Shown here: positions 44,669-55,680 of the stretch, piece after piece
Numbering within the stretch: position 1 is the first letter of the stretch
How the letters are laid out: every line of letters begins with the position of its first letter
Source of the DNA: Orychophragmus violaceus
Taxonomy: Eukaryota; Streptophyta; Magnoliopsida; Brassicales; Brassicaceae
DNA length: 64,000 nt
Direction: 5' to 3'
Assembly: GCA_030180135.1 (NCBI GenBank)
Contig: CM058229.1
Span: forward strand, 45,535,522-45,599,521
Notes under the pieces: model-generated
The model's input: the letters and a program-made list of their open reading frames with translations, nothing else
What the model was told of the DNA's origin: nothing
Database searches by the model: none
Translations under genes and position numbers: made by a program

Positions 44669-47200
44669 GTATTGGATACTGGTTGTGGCACTGATATTTG
44701 TTATAATATTCAGAGCCTGAGCAACAGTAGAACGTTGAAGGAAGGACAAGTGGAACTGCATGTCTGGAAGGAGCTATGGATGCTGCCTCAGCCATAGGGT
44801 TTTCACTTGTAGATGCCTTTGAGGCTTGGTTTTATTGAGTAATTGCTACAATGTACCTGCTTTAAGCAGAGTTGTCTTTCATTTTCTTGTAAGAATTTGA
44901 ATGTTTTTCATTTTGATAAAAGACTAGTTTTGTTCTTTTGATCTTAATGAAATATTAATTGTTGCACCTTATTCAAGGAATGGGTTTTATATCTTAAACC
45001 AAAGAGTGCCTAAATGTAACATAAATACCGAATTGGTTTAAATCTGATGAATTAAACCTGATTTTTCTTGGCGTAAATGTTTTGGTCACATAGAGTAAGT
45101 CGGATTCAGAAACCCCATAGTTATGGACTTTTGGGCTCATTTGATCGGATATCTTATGAGACTTGAATTCTGCTTACTGGACCAAAAGACAAAGGGCCCA
45201 TCTTAGCCGAGCTAGAGAAAAGCCCAAAGGCTTATTGGACCTTGAACATACTCATGTATGTGGCCCGATGAGCAGTAATGCCAGAGAAAATTTCCTGTAC
45301 TTCATTATCTTTACTGATTACTTCAGTGAGTATGACTGTGTTCATTTGATGAGACACGAGTCAGAATTCTTTGAAATGGTCAAAGAGTTCCAGAATGAGG
45401 TATAGAATCTGAGTGACAGAAGTATTGAGACTCTGGATTAGATCACGAGTGAGAATACTTAAGTCATTGATGGTGTGATCATCTGAATGAGTGTGAAGTC
45501 GTTTCACAGCTCATTTCTCTTGAAAACCTGGAGGTGTTTCTGTGAGAATGAATCAGATCTTATTAGAAATGATTAAAGATGAGTCACACGAATCTTCCAT
45601 GATATTCTTTAAGAATAACGCTCTAGAAATATCTAAGTTTACGCTGAAATAGTTCCACCAATATCAGTTGAAAGACACCACATAAATGTGGACTGGAAAT
45701 GATCCAAATTCGTCTTTACTGAGTATTTGTAGTTGAGCTACTTCGCTGGTTGTCCTAGGGAAACCAAGGCTTGTTACTTTTTACGTCCATTCCGAAAACG
45801 AAGTCAGGTTGTTCGGAATTCTGTTTTCTAAAAGGGAAGTTACTTTCCAAGAAGAACAGTGGGAGTAAAAGTATAACTCGAAGAAATTCGAGAAATACAA
45901 GAGGCTGCTCAACCTGTTGAGGGAGAGCAGCGGATGGATTTACAGATTTCTGTAGAATCTACACCTGTAGAGCCTGAAGTTCGCAGATCTGAATGAATCC
46001 GTCACTAATCCGAGAGTGATTTCTCGTGATAGTTGCCATGATCTGATGATCATTGAAAGTGACGAACCTGCGAAATTCACAGAAGCGAAAGTGAGCCCGG
46101 ACTCCGAAAAATTACACTGTGTGTAAGTTAGCTTCATCGATCCATTCATGGATGGAAGCAAACATATCGGAGTTGGAATCTTCGTTCTGTTGAAGTAGTC
46201 AAGGATTTGACTTGAACAGGAACGAAGTGGAACTGTGCGTTTACTAATAGATAAGTGGGAGCGATGTTGCGTTTCTCATAGTGTATGTCGATGACATACT
46301 GATTCTCGGAAATAACGTTCCAATGCTGCAGTCGGTAAAGGACTGGCTTGGGAGTTGTTTTTATGATTGACATGGGTAAAGCCACGTATGTTCTTGGATT
46401 TTGGATCTAAAGATAGAGATCCAAAAGAGCTGGTAGGACAAAGTCAGGATTCTTATATTGACAAAGTCCTACACGTTTTCAGCATTCCAAGAAGGGTTTT
46501 ATGCCAATGTCACATGGCATTACGTTAAGCAAGAAACAGTATCCTACGATATCTGCTGAGCTTGAATGCATGGATGAGATTCCATATTCGTCGGCAATTG
46601 GATCTATCATGTATGCCATGACACATACTTGTTTTGATGTTGCTTTAATGTTAAGCAAGACAAGTAAAGACCAGTCAAATCCAGCAAAGAATCACTGGAT
46701 TGACGTAATGAATATCCTCAAGTATTTGGAAAATACTTAGGATAAGTTCTTGATTTACGGAGAAAGTGAGGTGCTACAAGTCGGTAGAGTCTGAAAGGCA
46801 AGTTTCCAACAGACAAAGATGATTTCCGGTCACAGTCCGGTTATATCTTGTGTCTGTCTGGCGGTGCAAGGCACTGTTGCTGACTCCATGACTTAAGCTG
46901 AACATTTCGCAGCTTGGGAAGCGGCGAAAGAGGTTGTTTGGAAAGAAGAGTTCATCACTGAACTTGATGTGATTCCCAGCATAGATGAGACTAGCTGCAC
47001 ATCAGAGGTCCAAACACCTTGAGGGTAGGTATAACCTATTCCGTGAGATAAATGACAGAGGTGTTAAGAAGATCAGCAAGTTTCAACGAATGAGAACGTT
47101 GCTAATCTATTAACAAAGCCACTCCTTAGGCCTAAGCACGAGTCGCGGACTGTAGCTGTAGGATAAGTGAAATTAAGATGTAGTCTTAATTTCAGTGGGA
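44669..47200 (+). pseudogene. pol: Dead pol of copia I
   Basis: The protease DTGCG-like region is visible near 44680. Integrase remnants run 45130-45640 with TAG 45403-45405 and TAG 45439-45441. RT lost about 350-390 bp of its N-terminal half (compare L 62810-63170), keeping YVDDIL (about 46284-46300) and an RT/RNase H stretch 46501-46740. The same deletion and stops occur in copia K. Confidence 0.85.
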
Positions 47201-48020
47201 GTTTGTAAAGGGCTTTATTTAGTTGTTTTGAAAGGTTCATGTAAACATAATATTTTATGTTTATGAAATCTATGATTTCTGGATTATTTTAACTGTGATA
47301 TAAATAATCGTTCCAAAATGATTCATGTCATTATATATGGGCCATCGAAGTACATGAGTAGACTTGATCCTGAAACCCCATATTTAACGAAATGACATAA
47401 ATCATAGTGTCCATAGTCGAAGGTTGTTGAAATTGGAACACCAACAACCACTTGAGACTAGATTGTGTTGAGACTTATGACCAAGTTTCGAGGGGTCATA
47501 GATGCGCGGCATCAAAGTCGACACATAGGTATATGTAGGGGAGCATATGACCGGACATGGCCCGCTGATGAGAACTCTACAAGATATTAATATCTGTGTC
47601 ATAAGAGGTTCTCATATACGATTATAGAGTATAGTCCTTAGACCTGAGTTCGCATGCATGTGGCTGCACATGGAGTGATGCGCTTTGATCATTGTCTAAC
47701 GCTGTTTCGTAACTGGGAGCTATAAGGACCTTGGTTGGGTGTATTATAAAGTGTGTAGTTCATAGTGATGGAACAAGATGGGATTTGTCCCTGCCGTTTA
47801 ACGGAGGTAATATCTCTAGGCCAATCGGAGACTTGATAGCTGGTAAGAGAGTGGCCACTCCCAAACGGACTTGCCCAAGTCGTTTGCATTGTCAGTATCA
47901 AATCTGTTCCGATAAACATGGTCTGGCTATATAAGGATGACACGCATCTTGCCTTATGCCAGATCGAGATATTGAGACAAAAGGATTAGGGAATGTAGGA
48001 TTCCAGTACAATCGGGAGAT

Positions 48021-48106
48021 TGTTGGGAATGTCCTGTGTAGGATTCCAGTACAAGTGGGAGATTGTTGGGAATGTCCTGTGTAGGATTCCAGTACAAGTG
48101 GGAGAT
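48021..48106 (+). repeat. 43-bp tandem repeat of the PPT/LTR junction in copia I
   Basis: TGTTGGGAATGTCCT starts at 48021, 48064 and 48107. The first two are each followed by GTGTAGGATTCCAGTACAAG and the polypurine GTGGGAGAT. Each 43-bp unit contains the first 15 bp of the LTR plus the polypurine tract. Only the copy at 48107 continues as a full LTR. Confidence 0.95.
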
Positions 48107-48758
48107 TGTTGGGAATGTCCTGAAATCTACCGTACTATCTCTAGAAAGTATGATAAGTGTCGAGATCAGACATAAGTCATAAATACTGGGTGATCATGAT
48201 GACTTGCTAGAGCCCGCTCATGATCTATAAGTTTAGGACTTATTACCAGTATTGTATGATCCCAAAGGGTCACACACCATAGCTAACGGGAAAGTTAAAA
48301 AGGAATTAATACGGTAAGATGCAAGGCATTTACTGTATTTGTACAGAGAATTGGGCCAGACAAAAGACAGTCTTTTGTCTGATTTGGGCCTTGGGCCCAA
48401 AAGCCTAATGAGCCATTAGTTTAATTACTTGGGCCCATATAAGGAAGAAAAGAGGCGCAGGAAGCCCTAAGGCTTATGCCTCTGCGATTTTCACAGCCAC
48501 TCTTCCTCTCTCTCTCTGTTGATTCCTGACTTGGTCTAGCAGCCTGATCCAGTAGCTTGTAAGCGTGTGGATACCTAGGAGGAGCCGGGTGATAATCAGC
48601 TCTCAGTGATCTCGACGTTACCAATCAATCCGCTGCACTCTAAAAGAGGTAATGATCCTGATCTGTTTATGATTCAACAGCAAATCACCTAGATCCTAGA
48701 TGATTATGTGCTAGGTTGCAATCTGAGAATTACACCAATAAACACACATAATCCTTCA
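48107..48758 (+). mobile_element. 3' LTR of copia I
   Basis: 652 bp. Identical to the 5' LTR over 48107-48637, then strongly divergent to the end (AAAAGAG|GTAATGATCC instead of GAAAG|GTAATGTCAC). The splice donor position is kept. It ends CCTTCA, then GATTT. Confidence 0.92.
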
Positions 48759-48763
48759 GATTT

Positions 48764-49053
48764 TGCAATTGAACCATTTGCAACGACTGTTGCACAGGAC
48801 CGCAACGATCGTCCCAAGACGATTTCATCTCTTCGTCATTTCTCCCTGCAACGACCGTTACACATGTAGGCAACGATCGTCACACATCTCCAGACAGTGT
48901 TCTGTAACGAAAAACTTAGCAAAAACAAAATTAAAACGTGAAATCCTAAGAAAAACACCAAAAAATAAATAAGAAAAACACTAAAACCTAACAGTGGGTT
49001 GCCTCCCACTCAGCGCTTGTTTAAGGTCATTAGCTTGACCGGACGAACAAGAT
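48764..49053 (-). mobile_element. Element H segment between protease tail and ORF-1
   Basis: Continues element H after copia I. Palindrome cores lie at 48806 and 48874, with CGACTG (48784) and CGACCG (48852) variants as partners at about 22 bp. The conserved GGGTTGCCTCCCACTCAGCGC block is at 48993-49014. No gene. Confidence 0.75.
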
Positions 49054-49536
49054 TCAGGCTCCTGGAGGTTTCAACAGAGACTGTGATTGTCTCTGCGAAA
49101 GTCTCCTCATCCAAGGCGGAGAGTAAGCTGTCTCACCGTGAGCTAGTCCAAGAAAAGAGGGAATAAAATGATCTCTAGGATCTGAAACCAAAGTCCCACT
49201 CATCTGCTCTCCATATCCATCCTCAATCCTGAAGGTTTTCCCATCAGTCTGCGGTTTGCGCAGCATATCCATCTCAAAGTGCAGAGGCTCATCTCCCAGA
49301 TAGAGATCAACAAGATTGTTCCTTACGTCAATCACTGCTTCTGCTGTGGCTAAAAATGGTGTTCCAAGTATCAAAGCATCATCATGCTCACTGTCGTACT
49401 TAAGCACCAAGAAGTCTGTCGGAACCAAGTAGTTCCCAACTCTTACTGGGACGTCCTCAAGAACTCCTTCTGGAACCCTTATTGACTGATCAGCTAGGAC
49501 AAGAGAGGTCCTAGTGGGTGAAAAATCCATCATCCC
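49054..49536 (-). pseudogene. Protease C-terminal part and tail of element H
   Basis: The minus-strand frame has SPTRTSLVLADQSIRVPEGV and the second protease block DALILGTPFLATAEAV, then a tail ending SPPWMRRLSQRQ ... PPGA and a stop. The active-site half lies beyond element J, which inserted at 49537. RT and integrase do not follow: the post-pol non-coding block starts at once. Element A (411-530) has the same tail. Confidence 0.7.
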
Positions 49537-50072
49537 TGTTGGTACTAGATTTCCCTCTAGGAAATCTGGCCCATTAACAAATAAAACAAAGGCCCATATT
49601 TATGAGCCTGTTCCAGAATCAAAGATAAAGAGACGAGCCGGTTCATTTGTTGGGCCCAAACGAATGACACTTTGACAAGGCCCAAGCGATGCCAAAGTAA
49701 GAGGCGATCGAGCTCGAGCTCGGCAGGAGACGACGTGGAGATAGAGCAACTCGGTCTTCGTCGGTTCAACTGATCCACGTAAATCTCGGAGATCGTTATG
49801 AAGGCGAGGCCAAAATATCGGAACAAGGAGGTCAAAGTCGATACTATTTAAAGAAGAAGTGGCGATTCACTCAAGACATCTCAACCCTAACTTAGAACAC
49901 TTCGACTAGATAGCTCGATCATCATACTTTGTACTCTCTTTTCGATTTTGTTTGTTCTATCTCGACGATCAATCTCAATAAAGTCTTTGATTCATAGGAA
50001 ACTATACCATTTCTATATCCTAAAGTCCAAATCCACGAATACAAATTCTTAGTGTGAATCCCAGATCTCACA
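49537..50072 (+). mobile_element. 5' LTR of Tat-like gypsy element J
   Basis: TGTTGGTACTAG to ATCTCACA, 536 bp, followed by a gypsy-type primer site. TATTTAAA near 49846 is a TATA candidate. Left flank ATCCC (49532-49536) is the presumed target duplication; the right end of J is outside the window. Confidence 0.75.
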
Positions 50073-50145
50073 TTTGGCGCCGACTGTGGGGACTATCTAT
50101 AGTTTTCCTGTCTTAAGAATCAGATCCTAGATCCGATAGATCGAG
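50073..50145 (+). other. Primer binding site and leader of element J
   Basis: TTTGGCGCCGACTGTGGGGA at 50073-50092, a common plant gypsy (Tat-type) primer-site form, then a short leader to ATG 50146. Confidence 0.75.
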
Positions 50146-50201
50146 ATGAATCCCGACCAATCTGGCTCTCCCAGCGCCACACCACCCGTCGACCACCCTC
50201 A
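50146..50201 (+). pseudogene. Gag N-terminus of element J, split by copia K
   Basis: MNPDQSGSPSATPPVDHP, interrupted at CCTCA by copia K. It resumes in the same frame at 57177. Confidence 0.65.
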
Positions 50202-50901
50202 TGTTGGGATTATGTCCTGAAATCACATTGTACTTACTCTAACGATAGTTGTATGTCGAGATCAGACATGTTGTATGATACTGGGCGGTTGCAATGTTTT
50301 GCTAGAAGCCTCTTGCAGTCTGTAAGCTGTAGACTTACTGCCAGTATCATATGATCCTATAGGGTCACACACCTAAGCAATCTGGAAGCTAATATATGGG
50401 AATGATCATCATGGTGATGATCAGGATGATGTGTTTTGGATACATATCAATATCGATTAAAGAGAGGTGTGTCGATCGACACAGTTGGTGTATCGATCGA
50501 CACAGGGTCGATTCCGAGACTGATGTTTCATTTTATGACTTAGACTTTTTCGGTTAAACCCGAAAGATGGTTCAGTCATAACAGGTCGTATATATATGAT
50601 TATATGGTCGACATGAACCCTAAGCCGTCAGTTTTATTGATTAGAGAAAACAGAAAAACTCTCTCTTCGATTCCCAGATCCGGCACTAGCATCCCGACTT
50701 TCCAGGTTGTGTGCGTGTGGACTACGATAGAGGCGAGGCATCTGAATCGCTCCTGATCTGGTCTTACCTGATTCATCTTCCGCTGCTAGAACAAGGTAAA
50801 CGCGGGATCCGTGATTCAATTACTTAAACCCTGAGATCCTAGGCTCGGAATTCAGACTTAGGGTTGCCTAATCGGATTAGGAACTGCTAGGAATTCCAAC
50901 A
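50202..50901 (+). mobile_element. 5' LTR of copia K
   Basis: TGTTGGGATTATG to TTCCAACA. Palindrome pair (cores 50473 and 50494, 21 bp apart), TATATATA at 50589-50596 about 90-115 bp downstream, splice donor AAG|GTAAAC at 50795/50796. ORFs inside the LTR recur in the 3' LTR and are not genes. Confidence 0.95.
50466..50506 (+). promoter_or_regulatory. Paired CGATCG palindromes in copia K LTR
   Basis: TGTGTCGATCGACACA and TGTATCGATCGACACA, centres 21 bp apart, upstream of TATATATA. The same pair is in the 3' LTR (cores 56748 and 56769) with one change in the second arm. Confidence 0.85.
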
Positions 50902-52396
50902 GTGGTATCAGAGCCTTAGGGTTTTATCATTGAATCACCTGTTTAGTAGAATTTGATGATTTAAATTCGTTCATAAGATAGTATGAATAAGAACAGGTTA
51001 GATCGATTCAGATCGGAAACGATTCAGTGTTTTCGCAGAGTGTCGATCGACACACTAGGTGTGTCGGTCGACACAGAAAGGTGAAATCGACAAACTCGGC
51101 GGCTAGGGTTTTTCGCGAAGAAAAACAGAAAGCATGATGTGTCGATCGACACAGGTTGAGTGTCGGTCGACACAGACCTTGCGATTGGTTAATCGGTTCA
51201 ATTGGATTGGACCGGTTATCATGCTTGGTTAAGTCCGAACAGATCCGTTTAAATTGGATGAATTGGTTCAATTGGATTGAACTGATTATCTCAATTAGCA
51301 CAAACCGATTGGTTAAAATCAGTTTGATTGGATAAAACGGTTCAATTGAATTGGACCGATTATCACAATTAGTTGAAACTGGTTAAAACGGTTTGAATTG
51401 GATAAATTGATTCAATTGGATTGAACCAGTTATCTCAATTAGTATATACCGATTTAAATAGTAAAGATCAGTTTGATCTGATAAGTCGGCTCAATTGGAT
51501 TGGACCGATTATCAAAACTGTATCCGGTTTAGGTCTATGTCGACCGTCACACATGGGTTGTGTCGATCGACATGACCGGTTCAATGAACCGCGTTAATTG
51601 GATTAACCGGTTATTGAAATCCGGTTTTTGTTTGGAAGTGTCGATCGACAGACATAGTCTGCGTCGATCGACGCAGTGCTCACAATTCTGGTTATTGAAC
51701 CTTGAATTTGCAGAAACCAAACTAGACTTAAACCTTGATCAAAGCTTAGCTTCAATATGGTCAACTGTCAAGACTCATTTCGTTGTGTGATGGTCTAGCC
51801 AAGAACTTGGTGTCCACAATTACATGAGTAAGGCAAGTAATTATGTTGATGGACTTGCAGTGCTTGACATCAACAATTACATGACCTAAGAGATTGATAT
51901 GCTGACCTTTTAGAGTTTAGTTTCCTCAACTAAATATCAAGTAACCTTGATGTCTTGCCCAATCTTGTCTACTGTCAAGACTTGTTTCGTTTGTTGGATA
52001 GCCTTGGAGTCCTTGGTATCCACTGCTACATGAGTAAGGCAGGTGATCATTGATAGACTTGCAGTGCGACTGTCAATGATCACAAGACTGAAAAGATTGG
52101 TTTACTTGACTGGGCCATCAGAAGTTCTGGGCCCAGAGACGTCAGAGTAGATGAGACATGGATTGTCTTATCTTCGACCAAGAGTTGTACTGGGTACAAT
52201 TAGCAATGATTTGCTTACCTAGATAATCAAATTTTGGGTGATGACGAGTCGTCCACTCAGATTTTGGTGAAGTATGGATCTTGGATCATTATATTCGCAG
52301 AGGAAACATTGTTTGAATATAATGCGAGTTTTCTTATTAGATAAGATTTCTCATGGAATGCATAACTAAATCTTGGTTTTTCTTGGATTTCAGATT
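50902..52396 (+). other. Primer site and long leader of copia K
   Basis: TGGTATCAGAGCC at 50903-50915. No gene for 1.5 kb. Palindrome pairs: 51044/51065, 51143/51164, 51541/51564 and 51642/51665. A 70-79 bp tandem repeat lies at 51185-51530. It ends GATTTCAG|ATTATG; with the donor at 50796 the intron would be 1598 bp. Confidence 0.75.
51185..51530 (+). repeat. 70-79 bp tandem repeat in copia K leader
   Basis: CAATTGGATTG or a close variant starts at about 51199, 51269, 51343, 51413 and 51492. Units contain GGTTCAATTGGATTG-GACCG-TTATC. Degenerate, about five units. Confidence 0.8.
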
Positions 52397-53314
52397 ATGT
52401 CGAAGACTACGTTCTCGTTGCGATCCGTCCTTGAGAAGGACAAGTTAAATGGATCCAACTTCCTGGATTGGTATCGGAATTTGAGATTAATCCTCAAGCA
52501 GGAGAGCAAGGACTTTGTCCTTGAGAAAGCTCTTCCAAAAAGGCTTGGGACCAATCGCTCGAGTGCAGTATATGATGCTTGGAATAAGCATTATATCGAT
52601 GCGGTAGATGTGTGTGGTCTGATGCTGGCTACCATGAACTCGGACTTGAAGAATCAATACGAGAACATGGAGTCGCCAATAGAGATGATTACCTGCCTGA
52701 AACTTCAGTTTCAGGATCTGACACGAGTTGAGAGATTCCAGATGGTGAATTCTCTCACTGGGTGCAGGCTACCGGAGGATGCTCCAGTAAGTCCTCATGT
52801 CATTAAAATGATGGGTTACATTGATAACCTGGGGAAACTGGATTGTCCTGTCAGCTTAGAGTTGGCTACTGACATCATTCTGCAGTCACTGCCATCAAGT
52901 TATGATAAGTTCATCAAGAACTATATCAAGAAAGGCTTGACGAAGACGTTGACTGAGCTGCATGGTATGCTCAAGACAGCAGAGCAAAACATCAAAAAGG
53001 GTAAAAGATTTGAGAAATCTTGTATAGACAAGGGTGAAGGCAAGGCCGTTCAGGTTTGGAATCAGAATAAGCATGTGTCATCTTTTAAGCCCAAGTCAGG
53101 CTCATCTGATGTTGATAAATGCTGCTACTGTAAAGAGTTTGGGCATTGGAAGAGAAATTGCATTAAATTCTTGGAAGATTCACAAGAGATGGAGAAGATG
53201 TATGGTACTTCTTCTTCTTCAGGTATTGTGTTATTGTTTCAAGTTCTACATGAGTATTGGATACTAGTTGTGGTACTGATATTTTTGAAATATGCAGGAC
53301 CTAAGCGACAGTAG
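52397..53314 (+). CDS. gag: Gag of copia K
   Basis: An intact frame from ATG 52397 (MSKTTFSLRSVLEKDK), chosen because a TTTCAG acceptor precedes it; the frame also extends upstream to 52373. Same layout as copia I gag: LNGSNFLDWYRNLRLILKQE, VSPHVIKMMGYIDNLGKLD, LATDIILQSLPSSYDKF and zinc knuckle CCYCKEFGHWKRNC (about 53122). The last ~25 residues after the serine run are read-through into broken pol. Confidence 0.85.
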   Translation: MSKTTFSLRSVLEKDKLNGSNFLDWYRNLRLILKQESKDFVLEKALPKRLGTNRSSAVYDAWNKHYIDAVDVCGLMLATMNSDLKNQYENMESPIEMITCLKLQFQDLTRVERFQMVNSLTGCRLPEDAPVSPHVIKMMGYIDNLGKLDCPVSLELATDIILQSLPSSYDKFIKNYIKKGLTKTLTELHGMLKTAEQNIKKGKRFEKSCIDKGEGKAVQVWNQNKHVSSFKPKSGSSDVDKCCYCKEFGHWKRNCIKFLEDSQEMEKMYGTSSSSGIVLLFQVLHEYWILVVVLIFLKYAGPKRQ

Positions 53315-55680
53315 AACGTTGAAGAAAGGACAAGTGGAACTGCGTGTCTGGTATGAAGCAATGGTTGCTGCATGAGCCGTAGAGATTTTCCACTTGTAGG
53401 AGCCTTTCATACTTGGTTTTAGAAATTAAGTAATTGCTACTATGTATATGCCTTGTGCAGAGATGTCTTTCATTTTCTTGTAAGAATTAGGATGTTTTTC
53501 ATTCTGATAAAAGACAAGTTTTGCTCTTTTGATCTTAGTGAAATATTATATGGTAGCACCCCTTTTGATAAATGGGTTTTATGTCTTAAACCAATATACA
53601 CCAGAATATAACATAAATACCAAACGGTTTAAGTCTGATGACTTGAAGTCGATTTTTCTTTAGCATAGTCGTTTTGACCAGATAAAGTGAAGCGGATTCA
53701 GAAGTTCCATTGTTATGGGCTTTAGGTTCATTTGATTATAAATCATTTGAGACATGAATTCCGCTTGCTGGGCCAAATAACTAAGGCTTCTTTAGCAGAG
53801 CTAAAGAAAAGAGCCTTTCTGTTTATTGGGCCTTACACGTACTGGTGTGTGTGGCCCAATGAGCATTAGTGCCAAAGGAAATCTTCAGTACTTCATTACC
53901 TTATTGATGGCATCAATAAGTATGGCTGTGTTCTTTTGATGAGACACGAGCAGGAATCCCTTGAGGAGTTCCAAGATGAAGTATAGAACCGATTTGACAG
54001 AAGTATTGAGATCCTCGACTAGATCGCGGAGGAAAATACTTGAGTCAAGAATTGGGTGATCATCTAGGTGAGTGTGAAGTCATATCACAGCTCTTTTCTC
54101 CTGGAAAACTAAATGGTGTTTCTGAGAGAACGAATTGGATCTTATTAGATATGCTCCGATTAATGATGAGTCACAGGAATCTTCCATAATCCTTTAAGAA
54201 ATACACTCTAGAAAGGTTTGTGTTTGCGCAGAAAAGGGTTTCAATCAGAATCAATTGAAAGACACCACATTGGATGTGGATTGGAAGTTTTTTCAAGTAA
54301 GTTGTTTCTGATAATTTGGGGATGGTAGCTGATAAGCTTGAACCCAAACCCGATAAGTTCTACCTCGCTGGTTGTCCTAGGGAAACTGAGGCTTACTACT
54401 TTTATAACCAATCCGAGAACAAAGTTTTGTTGTCCGGAACTGTGTCTTTTGAGAAAGATCATACTTTCAAAAGGAACAGTGGGAGTAAAAGTACACATCG
54501 AAGAAATTCGATAAATGCGGGAGACTGCTCAACCTGTTGAGGAAGAGCAGCGGTGAGATCTACAAAGTGCTGTATGATCTATACCTGTGGAGCCTGAAAT
54601 TCGCAGATCCGAAAGGATCCGTCACTAACTCGAGAGTGATTTCTCGTAGCCGATTGTCGTGATCTGTTGATCATTGAAAAGTGATGAGCATGCGAAATTC
54701 AAGAAGCGATGGTGAGCCCCAACTCCGAAAAATTGGCTGGGTATGCATGTTAGCTTCACCGATCTATTTCTGGATTGAATCAATCATCTTGGAGTTGGAA
54801 TCAACATTCTGATAATGTGGTCAAAAGTTTTGACTTGATCAGAAAAGGAAATGAAACCATGCGTTTACAAGAAGACTAGTGGGAGCGTAGTTGCAATTCT
54901 CACACCGTATGTACATAATGTACTTAATCTCATGAACGACGTTCCGTCGGTTAAGTCTTGTGAGACTTGGGTTGGAAGTCAAATTTAAACAAAAAGACAT
55001 GGGAGTAGCCTCGTGAATTCTTAGAATAAGAATCTATTGATATAGATTGGGTAGGCTAATTGGATCGTGTCAGAATCCTTTTGCAGATAAGGTGTTGGAC
55101 AGTTCCAATATGCATGATTCCAAGAATGGCTTCACACCAAAGGTCTTATGGCAACAATCTTAGCAAGATGAAGTGTTTTGAACACTGGCTGAGCTAGTAT
55201 CAATGAGTGTGATTGCTTATGCTGCTGCAATAGAATCCATCATGAATGCCATATTTTTCGCTCGTCTAGATGCAGCTTACGCATCAATCATGACGAGAAA
55301 ATACCAATATGTTCTGGTAAAAGTCGCTGAACAGTTGCCAGAAATATCCCAAGTGTTTGAGAAACACTAAGGATAGGTTCGTGGTGAACTGAGGAAGTGA
55401 CGAACCAGTTGAAAGTAGTTAGACGGACAAAGAAGACTCCCGGTTCCCACCTGGCATATCTCTTTGTCTGAATAACGGTTCTATCTGTTGGAAGAGCTAC
55501 AAGCAGTGGACCATAGAATAGTGCTTTTATCTGAATGGCGGTGTGGTTTGTTGGAATTGTTTCAAGCAAAAACACCGCAGTCTCTCCCACAACCTAAGCA
55601 CGAGATTTATTCTGTTGCAGTAGGTATAAGATATCTAAACAGATGATCTTGATTCCAGTGGGAGTTATTTTAGTTATGTT
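53315..55680 (+). pseudogene. pol: Dead pol of copia K
   Basis: Integrase remnants 53780-54250 with TAG 53984-53986, and a one-base deletion producing CTAGATC at the second catalytic aspartate region. RT N-terminal half is deleted at the same place as in copia I. RT/RNase H scraps run to about 55610. No frame longer than about 100 codons matches pol. Confidence 0.85.

Larger units (their letters stand above)
41557..48758 (+). mobile_element. Copia element I, complete with target duplication GATTT
   Basis: 5' LTR 41557-42212, primer site, leader, gag, degraded pol, polypurine region and 3' LTR 48107-48758. The 5-bp repeat GATTT flanks it (41552-41556 and 48759-48763). It is inserted in element H between protease and ORF-1. 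The 3' junction carries extra copies of the LTR start (48021 and 48064). Confidence 0.93.

Noticed and set aside
41871..48624. Identical 67-codon reverse ORFs in copia I
   Set aside because: Both are inside the two LTRs; duplication explains conservation. The same applies to the reverse ORFs in the copia K LTRs.
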